The notes below the pieces were generated by a model that was not told the DNA's origin, ran no database searches, and saw nothing but the letters and a program-made list of their open reading frames with translations. 64,000 bases of DNA, from NCBI RefSeq assembly GCF_001704415.2, contig NC_030811.1, forward strand, positions 930,001 to 994,000. Reading direction: 5' to 3'. This DNA comes from Capra hircus (taxonomy: Eukaryota; Chordata; Mammalia; Artiodactyla; Bovidae). The stretch's first letter is position 1. Every line of letters starts with the position of its first letter. A program made the position numbers and the translations under genes. Shown here one piece after another: positions 10,056 to 21,744 of the stretch.

Positions 10056-11900
10056 CACAATGGGCCCTCCCTCCTTTTTTTTTTTAAGGAAAAACTACAT
10101 AATCTCGTGCCGGTTAACTCCAAGCGTCTGCAGGGTTAAAATTGCATCTTTGCTTTTGTTGACAATTACCATAAATCAGAAGACACTCTGCCTGAAGCTT
10201 AATGAAACATGTATGATTTTAAAGAGAAAAGACGGCAACTTCAGGACACTGTGCATGTGTGTTCCCGTGTCGGTCCCGGCCCATCGCAGCTGTGAGAACA
10301 CCGCATAGACCATGGGCCAGTGAGCTCCGACACGGGGGCCGCACGGGGCTGCTGGCCCCTCAACGTGCCTGGCCTTCCCGCATAGGGGCGTCCAGGCCCC
10401 TCGGACCCCTGTGCTTGGGCCCCCCTTTAGACTTGGGCCTCTGACTCCGGGTAAGCAGAGCCTTCGCTAGTTTGCGCTCATAAACCCGAGCAGGACGGAC
10501 AAGAGCTGGTGGCTTCAGCCCCAGCCAAGCAGCAGACGCGGCCCTCAGCCGGTCTAACAGGATGTTGACATGGATGTGTATGTTAAATTATGACTCGACG
10601 TGCCCTTCCCATTCACTTTACCCCCTGACTCAAGTAGAGCAGTCTCGGGGTGGTCTGGTCATCTGGAGAACACGTGGACATGTGACCCTGAAGGGGCCCC
10701 CCAGCTCTCCGCGCAGGGGCAGGCTGGGGGCTGCAGTCTCCACACTCAGATCACGTGGCTCTGGCACCCTGTCTATTTCCCTGTCCTGCCCACACACACA
10801 CCACCAGGCCCTCACGTCTCCTGCCCAGGGACGTCTCAGTCCCCAGCACGGGCTGGGGGCGCTGTGTGCTGAGAAGAGAAGAGCGTGACCCCAGGACGGG
10901 AGTCTCACAGGTCTCTCAGCTGAGCCGCGCCCCCAGCGCCCGCCCGGTGCCCCGAGTGCCACTCCTGTGCAGATGGAGCCGGTCGGACTCCGTGTTTTCA
11001 GGAGACCCTCCTCCCAGAAGTCAGGCCTGGGGGCATCCCCTCGGGGCCCCCACAGCTTCACCCGACTCCTCCTGATGTGTCTCCATTGCGCCGTGCGCCT
11101 CACCCTCCCCTCACCTGCCGGGGGAGCTGCCGCCGCCACCGCGGTCAGAGCCGCATCTGTGCGTCTGTGCGCGTGGCAGGTGAGCCGTGAGCACCGCCGC
11201 CAAGTGCTGGGCCAGCAGTCACAGCCCTGTGTCAGCCAGGGCTCCCAAGGGCAGCAGAGCCACCAGGGTAAAGAGAGACGACTCGTGACGAGCAACTGGA
11301 CGTCCATCCTGAGGCTGCCATCTGCCACCTGCAGGCCGGAGGCCCAGGGCAGCCAGTGCTGTAAGTTCCGGGTCGATCCTGAAGGCCTGGGACCTGGGGG
11401 ATCCACAGTACAAGTCCCATCCCACGTCTGAGCCAAGACCCCGGAGCACCAGTGTCTGTGGAAGGGAGACCATGGTCTCCACCCAGGCAGCCAGCAAGGT
11501 CGCCTTCCTCCGCCCCCTTGCTTCTCCTGCAGGGCTTGGGGTTCGGAGGGCAGGGTTTGTATCGCGTCTCACACTGACCTTCCTCCAGGCTGGGGTCCGC
11601 TGCCGTGACCTGGAGCATCGTCCTCATGGATTAGGGGGGACAGTGTCCTGTGATTTCCGGGCTCATCCTTCCCTGGAGGCGAAGACTCACCATGGCAGGT
11701 GCCCCTGTCCCTGCTCCTGGTGGGCTGAGCGGATCCGCACCTCCCGGGGGCCTGGACCAGGAGGAGCAGCGGCAGGAGGGGCCAGGGGAGAAGGGGACGC
11801 CCCGGTGACTGTGTCTGCCAGCCGGGGCTCGTCTGCAACTGGGATTGTTTGTGGTGGTGCCAGCATCGAGTCTGTTCTTTCAAGAGGGGGCATTTACCTA
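10055..11900. other. GC-rich unique DNA, no gene recognised
   Basis: 10070-10260 is relatively AT-rich; the rest is GC-rich. A 268-codon open frame crosses 10630-11436 on the minus strand, but other frames are open over the same span and no domain is recognisable. I do not call a gene. Confidence 0.5.
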
Positions 11901-12944
11901 GTACGTGTGAGGTATGTCCCATGTGTGCATGTGTGACATGTGTACATGTGTATGTGTGTCACGTGTACGTGTGATGTGTGGGTGTGTGTAAATGTGTGTA
12001 CATGTTTAAGTGTGTGTGTGCACGGTGACGTGTTGCATGTGTAAGCATTATGTACATGTGTGGTGTGTTACATGTGTGACGTGTGTGTACATGTGTGAGT
12101 GTGCTTGGGTATGCACGTGTGTGTGCATGTGTGGTGTGTGCATTGTGTACCCGTGTGATGTGTGTGCATGTGTGTGTGCATGTGTACATGTGTGAGTGTG
12201 CTTGGGTATGCGCATGTGCATGTGTGTATGTACATGTGTGGTGTGTGCGCATTGTGTACCAGTGTGGTGTGTGTACATGTGTGTGTGATGTGTGTCATGT
12301 GTACATGTGATGTGTGGGTGTGTGTGTACGTTTCAGTATGTGTGTGCACAGTGACATGTGTGCATGTGTAAGCATTGTGTACACGTGTGGTGTGTTGCAT
12401 GTGTGATGTGTGTGCATGTGTGTGTGCATGTGTGCATGTGTACATGCGTGAGTATGCTTGGGTGTGCACATGTGTATTGCATGTGCATGTGTGGTGTGTA
12501 CATTGTGTACCCGTGTGGTGTGTGTGCATGTGTGTGTGTGCATGTGTACATGTGTGAGTGTGCTTGGGTATGCACATGTGAATGTGTGTGTGTACATGTG
12601 TGTGAGTGCGCTTGGGTATGCACATGTGTATGTGTGTACATGTGTACATGGTTAAGTATGTGTGTGCACAGTGACATGTGTGCATGTGTAAGCATTGTAT
12701 ACACATGTGGTGTGTTACATGTGTGCGTGCGTGTGTGCGTGTGTGCATGTGTGCACGTGTGAGTGTGTTTGGGTAGGCACATGTGTATGTGTGTACCTGT
12801 GTGGTGTGTGTGCACAGTGTGTACCGGTGTGGTGTGTGCACGTGTGTGTGTGCATGTGTATGTGCGCGTGTGGTGTGTGCACGTGTGTGCATGTGCCCAT
12901 GTGTGCATGTGTGTGCATGTGTGTGGCTGTGTGTGGTGTGTGAG
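11901..12944 (+). repeat. TG/CA-rich satellite with ~320-bp higher-order unit
   Basis: About 1,040 bases built almost wholly of TGTG, CATG, TACATG and GTGTGC words. Above the dinucleotide level it has a higher-order unit. The marker TGCATGTGTAAGCATT recurs around 12043, 12370 and 12690 (spacings 327 and 320), each time preceded by a GTGCACRGTGACRTG block. A second marker, GCTTGGGT and variants, recurs around 12103, 12201, 12457, 12563, 12611 and 12768. Long alternating purine-pyrimidine runs could adopt Z-DNA. Open frames on both strands, made of Cys/Val or His/Thr, are artefacts. Confidence 0.95.
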
Positions 12945-15932
12945 AGGGATCCTTTGCCGCAGCAAGCACTATACGCACAGTAGTAGGATTTGGGCACACT
13001 CTGGTGGCCCAGTCCGCCTGAGACTGCTGCTCCTCGGCTCCTCCTCCGCGGCGCTGAGATATATCTACGGGACGATGGCCCAGAAGACGTGCTGCAGCAG
13101 AGTCAGTCCGGGAGCCAGGGTGGGAGGGGGTGCAGAATAGGTAGCAAGTGGTCTCCCGCAACAGCAGGGACCACAGGACTTCCTGGTGAAGTCACGGCAC
13201 TCACTTACCGGTTCGGTTGTCCAGACTCCCCATGAAGGAAGCAGGTCCGGCCTCGGGGCACATGCAGGAGGCAAGTGGGTGAGCACACAGGAGTCAGATC
13301 TCGACCCTGACCTTGTAGGAAGCAGCCCCCACGGACATCTCCCCAGACGAGGACCAGCTTCCTTCTCTGCAGCTGTGGCCAAGGCCCCGTCCTTGGGCGG
13401 AGCAGGACTGGCCTCATCTGACCTCCCCTCGTGTGTCAGAGTCACGGGCCTGAGCGGAGGGCAGCTCCAGGTGCTGAGCTGACCCTGCAGCATCTCGGAG
13501 CAGGTGGGCGGAGGTCGCCGGGGGCAGCAGGCGCAGGCAGGCGGGCCGTCCACGCTCTGGTCTTGGGGAGCGCCCAATGTCCAGGCCTAGGCTCCCTGTG
13601 GTCCAGTCCGTGGGCGGGGCTGTGGGACTCAGCCCTTGTGCCGGCGTCAGAATGGAAGGTCCGTGGTTGTCAGCAGCAGGCTGGAAGGCAGGGGCCTTGG
13701 GCTCCAGGTGAGGGGCTGGTGTGTTGGCAACAGCAGGGGAGGTGAGAGCTGGGTGGGCAGCAGCCCGTCCAGTTGGGCCTGGAAGGAGCGGAGGAACAGG
13801 AAGCCTGGGGGCATCTCAGGGGCTGGGGGGTGCGGTGTAGGGCGGCCCCGACCCCACCTGGCCAGACGTGCATGTGGTGGGTTCCCCCCAGGACCCCAGG
13901 GCTGGACCAGGCTGCCAAGGACTCTCGGGTTCTGTGGAAGTCCGGATTGTGAGGTGGTGGGCGGCCAGGTGAGGAGGAGGGGAGATGTGGTGTGAAGCAG
14001 GGAAGAATTTAGGAGCTGGGGAGAAGAGGCGGGCGGGCAGCCCTGTGGCCAGAAGGGCCTCCCTCTCACTGGGTTTCTGGCTCTATCTGAGCCTCCTGTA
14101 CAAACCAGAATCACAGAGAAGGTCAAGGCTGGGAGCACATGGCCCTTCCGGGGGGCTCACTGGGTGCTGGACGCAGGAAAGGGGCAGCGACGCCTCCCAC
14201 CTCCACCCCCAGCCGCCTGCCCCCTCCCTGGCCACCAGCAGGGAAGCCGGCGGGACGCGGGCCTGGCGGCAGTTTGCTGAGTGCACTAGTCCCATCCTCA
14301 GGCCTACGGTCAGCCTGGCGGCGGGCCGTGTCTCACCCCGGTCCAGCCCGGGACACATCGCAGGCGGCACAGCGCAGTCCTCATGTGTGTGTGCGTGCAT
14401 GCGTGTACACGAGTGCAGGCGTGTGTTTGCAGGAACTTTAGCCCTTTGGCGTCCTCACCCCCTAGGAAACTCCCCTCAGTAAATAACAGAGTAGCTGAGG
14501 ACTTAGCAGCCGTGAGGGGTGGGCAGGGCCTGCGGGTGAAGTGGGGCTGCTGGCCGTGGGCTGGAGCAGATGTTCCGGGCGCCTCCTGGCCGAGTGCCCC
14601 AGGGACCCCAGAGGTGGTACTCACTGTCAGGAGCGCTGACTCTGGACCCTCACATCTGCCCTGGGCCTGGGGCTCAGCGGTCAGGGCCGGGCCCCTGGGA
14701 GTGTGCTCCTCCAAAGGCCGAAGTTCGGGAAGCAGCGCTCCCCAGGGGCCCAGGTCTCAGCAGGCAAGGCGAGAGGGGCATCAGGCCCCCAACAGTGACC
14801 CTCAGGGCCTAGGAAGCCCAGCTTTCCCCCGAGGCGCCATGTGACTTTGCTGTGCTGTGGCAGGTGGCGTGTAAGAGCCCCCAGCCCCACTCCATTTACG
14901 CTGGGAAGGCCCAGGTAGGGGGTGTTCTGGGCACCGTGGAGCCCAGGTGAGCTGTCCCCATCACGTGACCTTTGCAGCCCTCCTGGGCGTCCACGGGCTG
15001 CCTCAGTGCCCAGCAGGCCCACAAAGCGCTCATTCTAGGCCTGGCAAACTGGAGGCCCTGGAAACATTTGTAGAAACAACCGCTATTTCAGTAAAACATC
15101 TGAATGTTTTGGCACCAAGGTGGGAATCACCACGCTGACCTCTTTACTCTCGTCCTGAAGCCCTCATCCTGCGTGTGGTGTGGCTTCAAGGGTGCAGGGA
15201 AGTCCGTGACCTTGACTTCAGAGCCACTGTGAGTCCTGAGTCGGTCTCCCCAGAGCCTGGCCTGAAAGTGGCCAGGTGGTGGCGAGCTTGGTGGCCGGGC
15301 CGCCCCTCGATGTCCCAGAACCTGGGAGCTGTGGACCCCCAGCCGCCCCGGCCACAGGGGCAGGAAGTGGGGGGATGGCCCTGGAGAGGCCGCTGTCCAG
15401 TGGACCAGCTCTGTGCTCGGCCCGTGGGGGTGGCCCGTCTGTCTCCCAGGCCGCGGTGACCAGCCCTCAGCTCCCTCCCAGTGGCTCCCAGCTATTGTCC
15501 CAGCTGGTCCCAGGAGCCAGTAGCCTTGGTGGCCTTGGACTCTGCCCCCTCGGAGACTGGCCACCAGTTGGCTCCGGCCCTCACGGCCCTTGGCTCTGGG
15601 CCACTGAGCTTCACACTGAGATGTGCACAGCGTGGGGGCCCAGGCATGAAGAGGGGGCCGGCTCCCCTGGCCCGCCTTCTCAAGCACCGGGCAGTGCCCA
15701 GGCCTGGCCAGCCTTTCCTCTGCTTGTCTCTGAGGTCCACTAAGGCTCGTGGACGGGAGTCCGCCCAGTCTTCTGGCCCTGGTGTTGGGCTCCGGTTTAA
15801 ACCCTAGTCTCGATTTATCCGTCCACCCCGAGGACGGTCCAGCCGTCCCTCTGGGCCTGAGCAGTGCACATTCCACGTGCCAGCCGTGTGGGTCCTTCTT
15901 ACACAGCATCTTTTGTTGGATAAGAGGCCCTG
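12945..15932. other. GC-rich unique DNA, no gene recognised
   Basis: About 3 kb of CpG-containing GC-rich sequence. A short GTGTGTGCGTGCATGCGTG run sits at about 14383-14403. Open frames up to 260 codons (15127-15909, minus) show no domain. Confidence 0.5.
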
Positions 15933-15958
15933 GGTGTGTGTGCGTGTGTGTGTGTGTT
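15933..15958 (+). repeat. Short (GT)n tract
   Basis: About 12 GT units with one GC interruption. Confidence 0.95.
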
Positions 15959-16235
15959 AAAGGTTCCTTGTTTCATTCCATAAGCACTTTGTTAACCTCA
16001 GGGTCCATGCTCGGCTCTGGAACCACACACTCCGGGGCCTTCATTCTCAAGGCTTTCCAAGGCATCAGGGTGCCAATTTCTGTGCTGAAATAGAGGTGAA
16101 TTTAAAGATGAAAAGTCACATATCCTGCCCTCCACTGCCTTAAAATCTAGTGGGAGAAATGTGAAGACAAGTCAGCAGTGTGTGATGAATTAGCATATAG
16201 AAATAAACGAGAAACTCCTTGTATTCAGAAGAGAC
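15959..16235. mobile_element. Ancient mammalian interspersed repeat, family unresolved
   Basis: The series TTTCATTCCATAAGCAC, then CCTGCCCTCCACTGCC, then AAAATCTAGTGGGAGAAATG, then GTGTGATGAATTAGCATA resembles a common old mammalian repeat (the pattern 'cctgccctcaaggagcttacaatctagtggg'). I cannot assign a family or strand from memory. Confidence 0.4.
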
Positions 16236-17094
16236 TCTGGTGGCCAAAGGCTCTAGTCCCCGGGGAACGTGGGACAAGAAGGTGCTTAGGCTGCTGCGGA
16301 TGTCCAGTCCCGTCCAGGGCCCTGAATGTCCCCTTGTTTGGAGCCAGGGTGGCTCTCTGTCGCTACTTTAGTTGAGATGAGGCCTCGCGGGGGCAGGTGG
16401 GCCCTTAACCCCATGCAGCCGTGTCCTTAGAGAGGGGACAGCATGGGACAGAGCAGAGGCCGCAGGGGGACTGGGTGCCGAAGGCAAGGTGCCCACCCGC
16501 GAAGACCAGGGTGGGGGCCCCCACACCCTGACCTCAGGCCTCAGCCTCCAGACTCTGGGAGACTAAACGTCTGCTGTTCTGGGTGCTCAGGGTGCGGTGA
16601 TGAGTGCTGGCCACCCAGGGGGCTCGGGCAGCTGGACATCCATATGAGGCAAGCTGTCTGGGCAGAGATGGGGTGGGTAGCGGCCGGGGCTCGAAGAGGG
16701 CGAGGTCCCTGGGGGCTGGTGGCGCGGCCAGCCAGGAGCCACGCGCTGGTCCAGGGGGGAGGCGGGGTCGGGCTGCTCTGATGGGGTGGTGCCGGGCTGG
16801 ATGCACGCGGGTAGAGAGGCTGGGCCTCCGACGGCCACCAGCGTACCCGCGCCGCTCCAGGCAGGGTGCTGGGCTCCTGGCCGCCTGCGGACCCCCCCAC
16901 CACATCAGATGGCACCCAGACCGTAGGGTAGTTTTACACATTTCCCACTTAAAGAACACAGGAACAGTACTCGGGCCTCACAGGGTCGAACTGTCCACCA
17001 GGAAAACCGCCTGCTTCCCGTGGCAGCTGCTCTCATGCCCCTTTAAGAGAGAAGAGATGCCCCCCTCCGCCTCCAGGCTCCCTCGAAGGAGCCG
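16236..17094. other. GC-rich unique DNA, no gene recognised
   Basis: Open frames on both strands without recognisable domains. No repeat seen. Confidence 0.5.
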
Positions 17095-17907
17095 CGTTTC
17101 ATTTATCCTGCTCTTGATTTTTAATTAACTTTAGGCTGGTCCAGCTGTGCCTGTTCTGGACTCCAATTTTGACAACTATTGACTGAATTGCCTGGTCAGT
17201 CCCATGAAAAAATAAAAATAAAAATGAACCCAGCCAGCCAGTTGCTGATTGAATCGACCGTGCGATCAAACGGGTTCTCAAGTCGCCCGCTTTAGACGGG
17301 TCTCCAGATGCATTCAGTTGCTTTATTTAAAGCTGGTGCGTTTATACGAATGTAAGGGACTGTCTCCTCTCTGCCCACTGAGTAATTGTCTGGCTCAATC
17401 ACTTAATCATCTCCACACGTTAGTGACCAAGATATTAAAACAGAAGATCAGATATTAAAGGCATGGTTAAAACACAGAAACGAGATTTGCATCGATGTCT
17501 AATTCCAAACCAGAAATTTGCTGGGGATGCAGTTAGATACTGAGCCCCGTCCTGGAAACTCCACGCAGGAGAACAAACAAAAATTCATGACTGCATCCAA
17601 AAGATTGAGCTCTGCCATGTTTTAAATTTTTGTGCTCTTTTATTTTTATTTTATTAATTCAAGACTGTCATACAACCTTTGTCATAAATTTTGTACTAAA
17701 ATAGGGACAAACCAGAGAATGTGTGCCATGCAGGGGTTAGCTGGTTATGTCGTGAAATATTTCAAAAGAACTGAAGGGCTGTATGGACCCGTGTTCACAG
17801 CGTCCAGATGGATGGACGGACGGAGGGATTGGAGGCTTCCCAGAAAATGTTTTCAGATAAAGTGAACCTTCAGAGCAAAGGAGACATTTGGAGATATTTC
17901 TCTTTCT
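17095..17907. promoter_or_regulatory. AT-rich island, candidate conserved non-coding element
   Basis: An abrupt change from GC-rich DNA to ~800 bases of AT-rich, repeat-free sequence. It has TTTTTAATTAAC, ACTGAGTAATTGTC, CACTTAATCATC and TTTATTTAAAG motifs, typical of homeodomain-rich distal enhancers. The right edge meets the BovB insertion. Function is inferred from composition only. Confidence 0.3.
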
Positions 17908-17920
17908 GTGTGAGACCTTT

Positions 17921-17940
17921 TAGGATTTGAAGTAGCTCAG
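17921..17940 (-). other. Inverted 5' segment of the BovB copy
   Basis: TAGGATTTGAAGTAGCTCAG is the complement of BovB bases found in direct orientation at 7482-7501, with 19 of 20 identical. The body resumes at 17941 (TGAAAGTGCTGC), skipping about a dozen intervening bases. Inversion plus a small junction deletion is what twin priming during target-primed reverse transcription gives. Confidence 0.88.
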
Positions 17941-19290
17941 TGAAAGTGCTGCACTCAATATGCCAGCAAATTTGGAAAACTCAGCAGTGGCCACAGGACC
18001 GGAAAAGGTCAGTTTTCATTCCAATCCCAAAGAAAGGCAATGCCAAAGAATGTTCAAACTACTGCACAATTGCACTCATCTCACACACTAGCCAAGTAAT
18101 TCTCAAAATTCTCCAAGCTAAGCTCCAACAGTGTGTGAACCAAGAACTTCCAGATGTTCGAGCTGGACTTAGAAAAGGCAGAAGAACCAGATATCAAATT
18201 GCTAACATCCATTGGATCATAGAAAAAAACCAACAGAATTTCACAAAACATCTACTTCTGCTTCACTAACTATGCTAAAGCCTTTGAAATGGGAATACTA
18301 GACCACCTGATCTGCCTCCTGAGAAATCTGTATGCAGATCAAGAAGTAACAGTTAGAACAAGACATGGAACAACTGACTGGTTCCAAATTGAGAAAGGAG
18401 TACATCAAGGCTGTATATTGTCACCTTGCTTATTTAACTTATATGCAGAGTACATCATGCGAAATGCCAGGCTGGCTGAAGCGCAAGCTGGAATGAAGAT
18501 TGCTGGGAGAAATATCAATAACCTCAGATGCATAGATGACACCACCCTTATGGCAGAAAGTCAAGAACTAAAGAGCCTCTTGATGAAAGTGAAAGAGGGA
18601 GACTGAAAAAGCTGGCTTAAAGCTCAACATTCAAAAAACAAAGATCATGGCATCCGGTCCCATCACTTCATGGCAAATAGTTGGGGAAACAATGGAAACA
18701 GTGACTGACTTTATTTTCTTGGGCTCCAAAATCACTGCAGATGGTGACTGCAGCCATGAAATTAAAAAGATGCTTGCTCCTTGGAAGAAAAGCTATGACC
18801 AACTCAGATAGCATATTAAAAAGCAGAAACATTACTTTGCCAACAAAGGTCCGTCTAGTCAAAGCTATGGTTTTTCCAGTAGTCATGGATGGATGTGAGA
18901 GTTGGACCATAAAGAAGGCTGAGTGCTGAAGAATTGATGCTTTCGAACTGTGGTGTTGGAGAAGACTCTTGAGAGTCCCTTGAACTGCAAGGAGAGCAAA
19001 CTAGTCAATCCTAAAGGAAATCAATCCTGAATATTCTTTGGAAGGACTGATGTTGAAGCTGAAGCTCCAATACTTTGGCCACCTGATATGAAGAGCCAAC
19101 TCATTTGAAAAGACCCTGAAGCTGGGAAAGATTGAAGGCAGGAGGAGAGGCAGGTAACAGAGGTGAAATGGTTGGATGCCATCACCAGCTCAAGGGACAT
19201 GAGTTTGAGTAAACTCCGGGATATGGGGATGGACAGGGAGGCCTGGCGTGCTGCAGTCCATGGGGTCACAGAGAGTTGGACACGACTGAG
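17941..19290 (+). pseudogene. BovB ORF2 reverse-transcriptase remnant
   Basis: The RT palm is readable in two main pieces. 17940-18269 has VLHSICQQIWKTQQWPQD and IPIPKKGNAKECSNY. 18289-18606 has LLRNLYADQEVTVRTRHG and GCILSPCLFNLYAEYIM. The copy is dead several ways. The motif A aspartate is Asn (CFTNYAKAF). About 40 bases after KAF are deleted near 18287. The catalytic box is CIDD instead of YADD (18529-18540). Later frameshifts and stops follow. A C-terminal piece is open at 18741-18929. Confidence 0.9.
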
Positions 19291-19440
19291 CAACTGAACT
19301 GAATAGCTGAATAGTGTGAGACCTTACAGCTTCAGGAGCCATTAGAACAAGGATCAAAATAATACACGGTTGATATCAGACCTTCAGATGTCTTTAGGAC
19401 AAGGTATAAATCCAATCTTAGCAAAAATAATGAAGCCTAG

Positions 19441-19502
19441 TCTATAGAGTCACAAAGAGTCGGACGTGACTGAGCGACTGAACTGAACTGAACTGAACTG
19501 AT
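19441..19502 (+). mobile_element. Ultra-short BovB/Bov-tA 3' tail
   Basis: Only the last ~60 bases are present: AGTCACAAAGAGTCGGACG, the GACTGAGCGACTG motif and four to five AACTG units. It is an extremely 5'-truncated insertion, or a remnant. Confidence 0.85.
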
Positions 19503-19658
19503 GCAACCATATGTTTGAAACTGGTTATCACTGAAGTATATTTGAGAGCAAAATGATCTTTATGTGATCATGTAAGATAGGGAGTTACTTTTAAATGCTG
19601 TTTATTTCATCTTTTTCCTGTGCTTTAAAAGTTATTTCATAGATGCTCTACAGAATAC

Positions 19659-19860
19659 GGCTTCCCAGGTGTTACTAGTGGTAAAGAACCCACCTGCCAA
19701 TGCAGGTAGGCGTAGGAGACCTAGGTTCAATCCCTGGGTCCGGAAGATCCCCTGGAGAGGGAAATAGCAACCTGGAGTCCCACGCACAGAAGGGCCTGAC
19801 GGGCTGCGGTCCATAGGATCGCACAGAGTCGGGCACGACTGAGGCGACTCAGCACGCACT
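19659..19860 (+). mobile_element. Bov-tA SINE, full length
   Basis: Begins with the tRNA-like head GGCTTCCCAGGTGTTACTAG, continues through GGTTCAATCCCTGGGTCCGG (the B-box region) and ends with the BovB-type tail. The flanks share CAGAAT (about 19651 and 19861), a possible short target-site duplication. The GGTTCAATCC stretch is the SINE's internal promoter, not a tRNA gene. Confidence 0.92.
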
Positions 19861-20432
19861 GCAGAATCCCCCGTGTATCAGGCCAGTGGCAGACAGATGC
19901 ATTGCCGTGGATCAGTAACCACAGGCAGGCGCTCAAGTGCCATGGAACGAGGACATTCTAGAGTGGAGCCCGATGGCTGATGCTGGTTTGGACGTTGACA
20001 TTTTTTTCTCATTTATGTCTGTATCTCTGCTGTTTCTCCCAAAACGCTGACCTTTGTGATCCTAACCTCTGACCTAGGTCCCCGAGGACAAAGCTCAGCT
20101 TCCTGTGGGGCTCCTGCCGGCCAGTCCCTCTGGCCGAGCGCCCCGGGCTGGGCTCCCTCTCTCCTCAGCGCAGCCCCAGGGGCCATCTGCATGGCGTCCT
20201 GTGTCCCCAGCAGGGCCTCTCCTGTCCCCCGGCCTGGGGCGGCCATGCTTGGACCCTGGACAGACCGTATCCCTCAGTCCAGGTAGAGGGGCTTCAGGTC
20301 AAGCACGTGTGCACAGCAGAGCCCTACCCCGCAGGCCCACAGCCCAGACCCGGAAGCGGCCAGGCTGGGCCCCGGAGCCTGGCCCTGACCTGCCCGCCTG
20401 CCCTCGGGCACCGGCTGTCCTGGCGGCAGCCT
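19861..20432. other. Unique DNA grading into GC-rich
   Basis: Mixed to about 20070, then GC-rich leading into the minisatellite. No gene recognised. Confidence 0.5.
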
Positions 20433-20631
20433 GGGAGACCCTCCGTGCTCCCGCAGGGCCCGAGGCTCAGGAGATCCCCCCTCCATGCTCCCGCAGGGCC
20501 CGAGGCTCAGAAGATCCCCCCTCTGTGCTCCCACAGCCCGAGGCTCGGGAGATCCCCCCTCTGTGCTCCCACAGCCCGAGGCTCGGGAGACCCCCCCACC
20601 CCGCCCCCCCGCAGGGCCCGAGGCTCAGGAC
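20433..20631 (+). repeat. Minisatellite, 38-40 bp unit, ~5 copies
   Basis: Units contain GCTCCCGCAGGGCCCGAGG followed by CTC(A/G)GGAGATCCCCCCT. Unit starts fall at about 20447, 20487, 20527 and 20565, and the last copy is degenerate. Two central copies share a 2-base shortening and a CAC-for-CGC change, so they duplicated most recently. Confidence 0.93.
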
Positions 20632-20809
20632 ACAGAGCAGGAGACGTGGCTGTGGCCGTGGTGTGGCTAAGGCGGGCATGGGGCCCGGGTTCCCGGTTCT
20701 CTCCGGCTCAGACGCGTGTCTCGCATCCGGACGCTAGAGCCCCAGGTCCAGGCGCCCCAGGGCCGGGCACTCCTGAGGCCCGTCGCCTCAGGTGTAGGTG
20801 CTGGCATCG

Positions 20810-20905
20810 CCACACATCCTCACGCGGTCGTCCCGCTGTGCGTGCCTATGTCCTGACCCCTTCTTACAGGACACAGCCCTGTGGGGCCAGGGTTAGGGTC
20901 GCCCC
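20810..20905 (-). mobile_element. MaLR-like LTR fragment
   Basis: ACATCCTCACGCGGTCGTCC, TGCCTATGTCCTGACC and CTTCTTACAGGACACAG line up in order with the elements at 5800-5870 and 47290-47340. A diverged minus-strand piece of the same family. Confidence 0.45.
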
Positions 20906-21744
20906 CGTGCGTCCTGGGGACCTGGGGTTGGCATTCGGCACGTGAGTTGGGGGCACGGCTCAGCCCTAACCTGCAGGAAGCAGTGTCTCCTCTCCAAGCC
21001 CGACTTCCCGCACACACCAGAGGATGGAACCCTCTCCCTGTCGATGGACATGCCCGCTGGTCCCCTCGGGAAGAACTTCCTGGCAGAGGTCCGGCTCCGC
21101 CTCCTCTGTCTGATCTTCCAGGCCTTTCTGCTGAGGCGTCACCAAGGAGACGCGGCCGTGACAAAGGGCCGCCTGCCCCCCGGGAGGAAGGGCTTAAGGT
21201 GTTGACCGCGAGGATTTCCACTTCACATTTACACAGAGTCAGACACAAAGGAGCTGAGCGAGGTGCCGGGTGGAGGGGCACAGACAAAGCTCCGGCCCTG
21301 GATTAGGGGTCCCTGCGCCCCTGCCTTCCTCACGGGTCTTAAAGAAGACGCGCCTCCTTCCCTCCCGCGCTCGGCACCGGGGCCCTCCCTGCCGCTCGCT
21401 GGGGAATTGATTGCCCCCAGGAGAGCCGGGCTCTCCACCCCGGTCAGCCCTTGTCTCGATCTTTCAGACAAGCCCCTCTGGGAGCGCCTGGCAGGTTGGC
21501 GACAGGTGGGTGGACCCTAGGCAGGAAGCCTGCTGCCCCCAGGAGGCCCCCAACCAGGGGGACCCCTTCCTTCCAACGTAAGTGCCCTTCCCGTGGCCTG
21601 GACAGTGAGTGCCCTCCAGAACTGTGGGCTAGCGGGAGCCACTCTAAGCCTCAAGCTCGGATGGTTTGCTGGGTCACTAACAACATCCACATCCCTCCCC
21701 GAGATCTGAAAAATCCGCCCATTCTTCGTGAGCTCTGACCCACC
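20906..21744. other. GC-rich unique DNA, no gene recognised
   Basis: Short open frames only. Nothing recognised. Confidence 0.5.

Larger units (their letters stand above)
17920..19313 (+). mobile_element. BovB LINE with 5' inversion and 12-bp TSD
   Basis: A 5'-truncated BovB copy bounded by a perfect target-site duplication, GTGTGAGACCTT, at 17908-17919 and 19314-19325. The first ~20 bases (17921-17940) are inverted relative to the body and match, on the opposite strand, BovB sequence lying just upstream of where the body begins. That is the signature of twin priming. The 3' end shows the ACTGAACTGAA tail followed by GAATAGCTGAATA. Confidence 0.95.

Noticed and set aside
12068..12997. 309-codon minus-strand open frame rich in His and Thr
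   Set aside because: It is a reading of the TG/CA satellite; all frames there are open and the composition is purely that of the repeat.
19659..19760. Possible tRNA gene
   Set aside because: The tRNA-like head belongs to a Bov-tA SINE; the same sequence recurs with the SINE body at 6400 (minus) and 27794.
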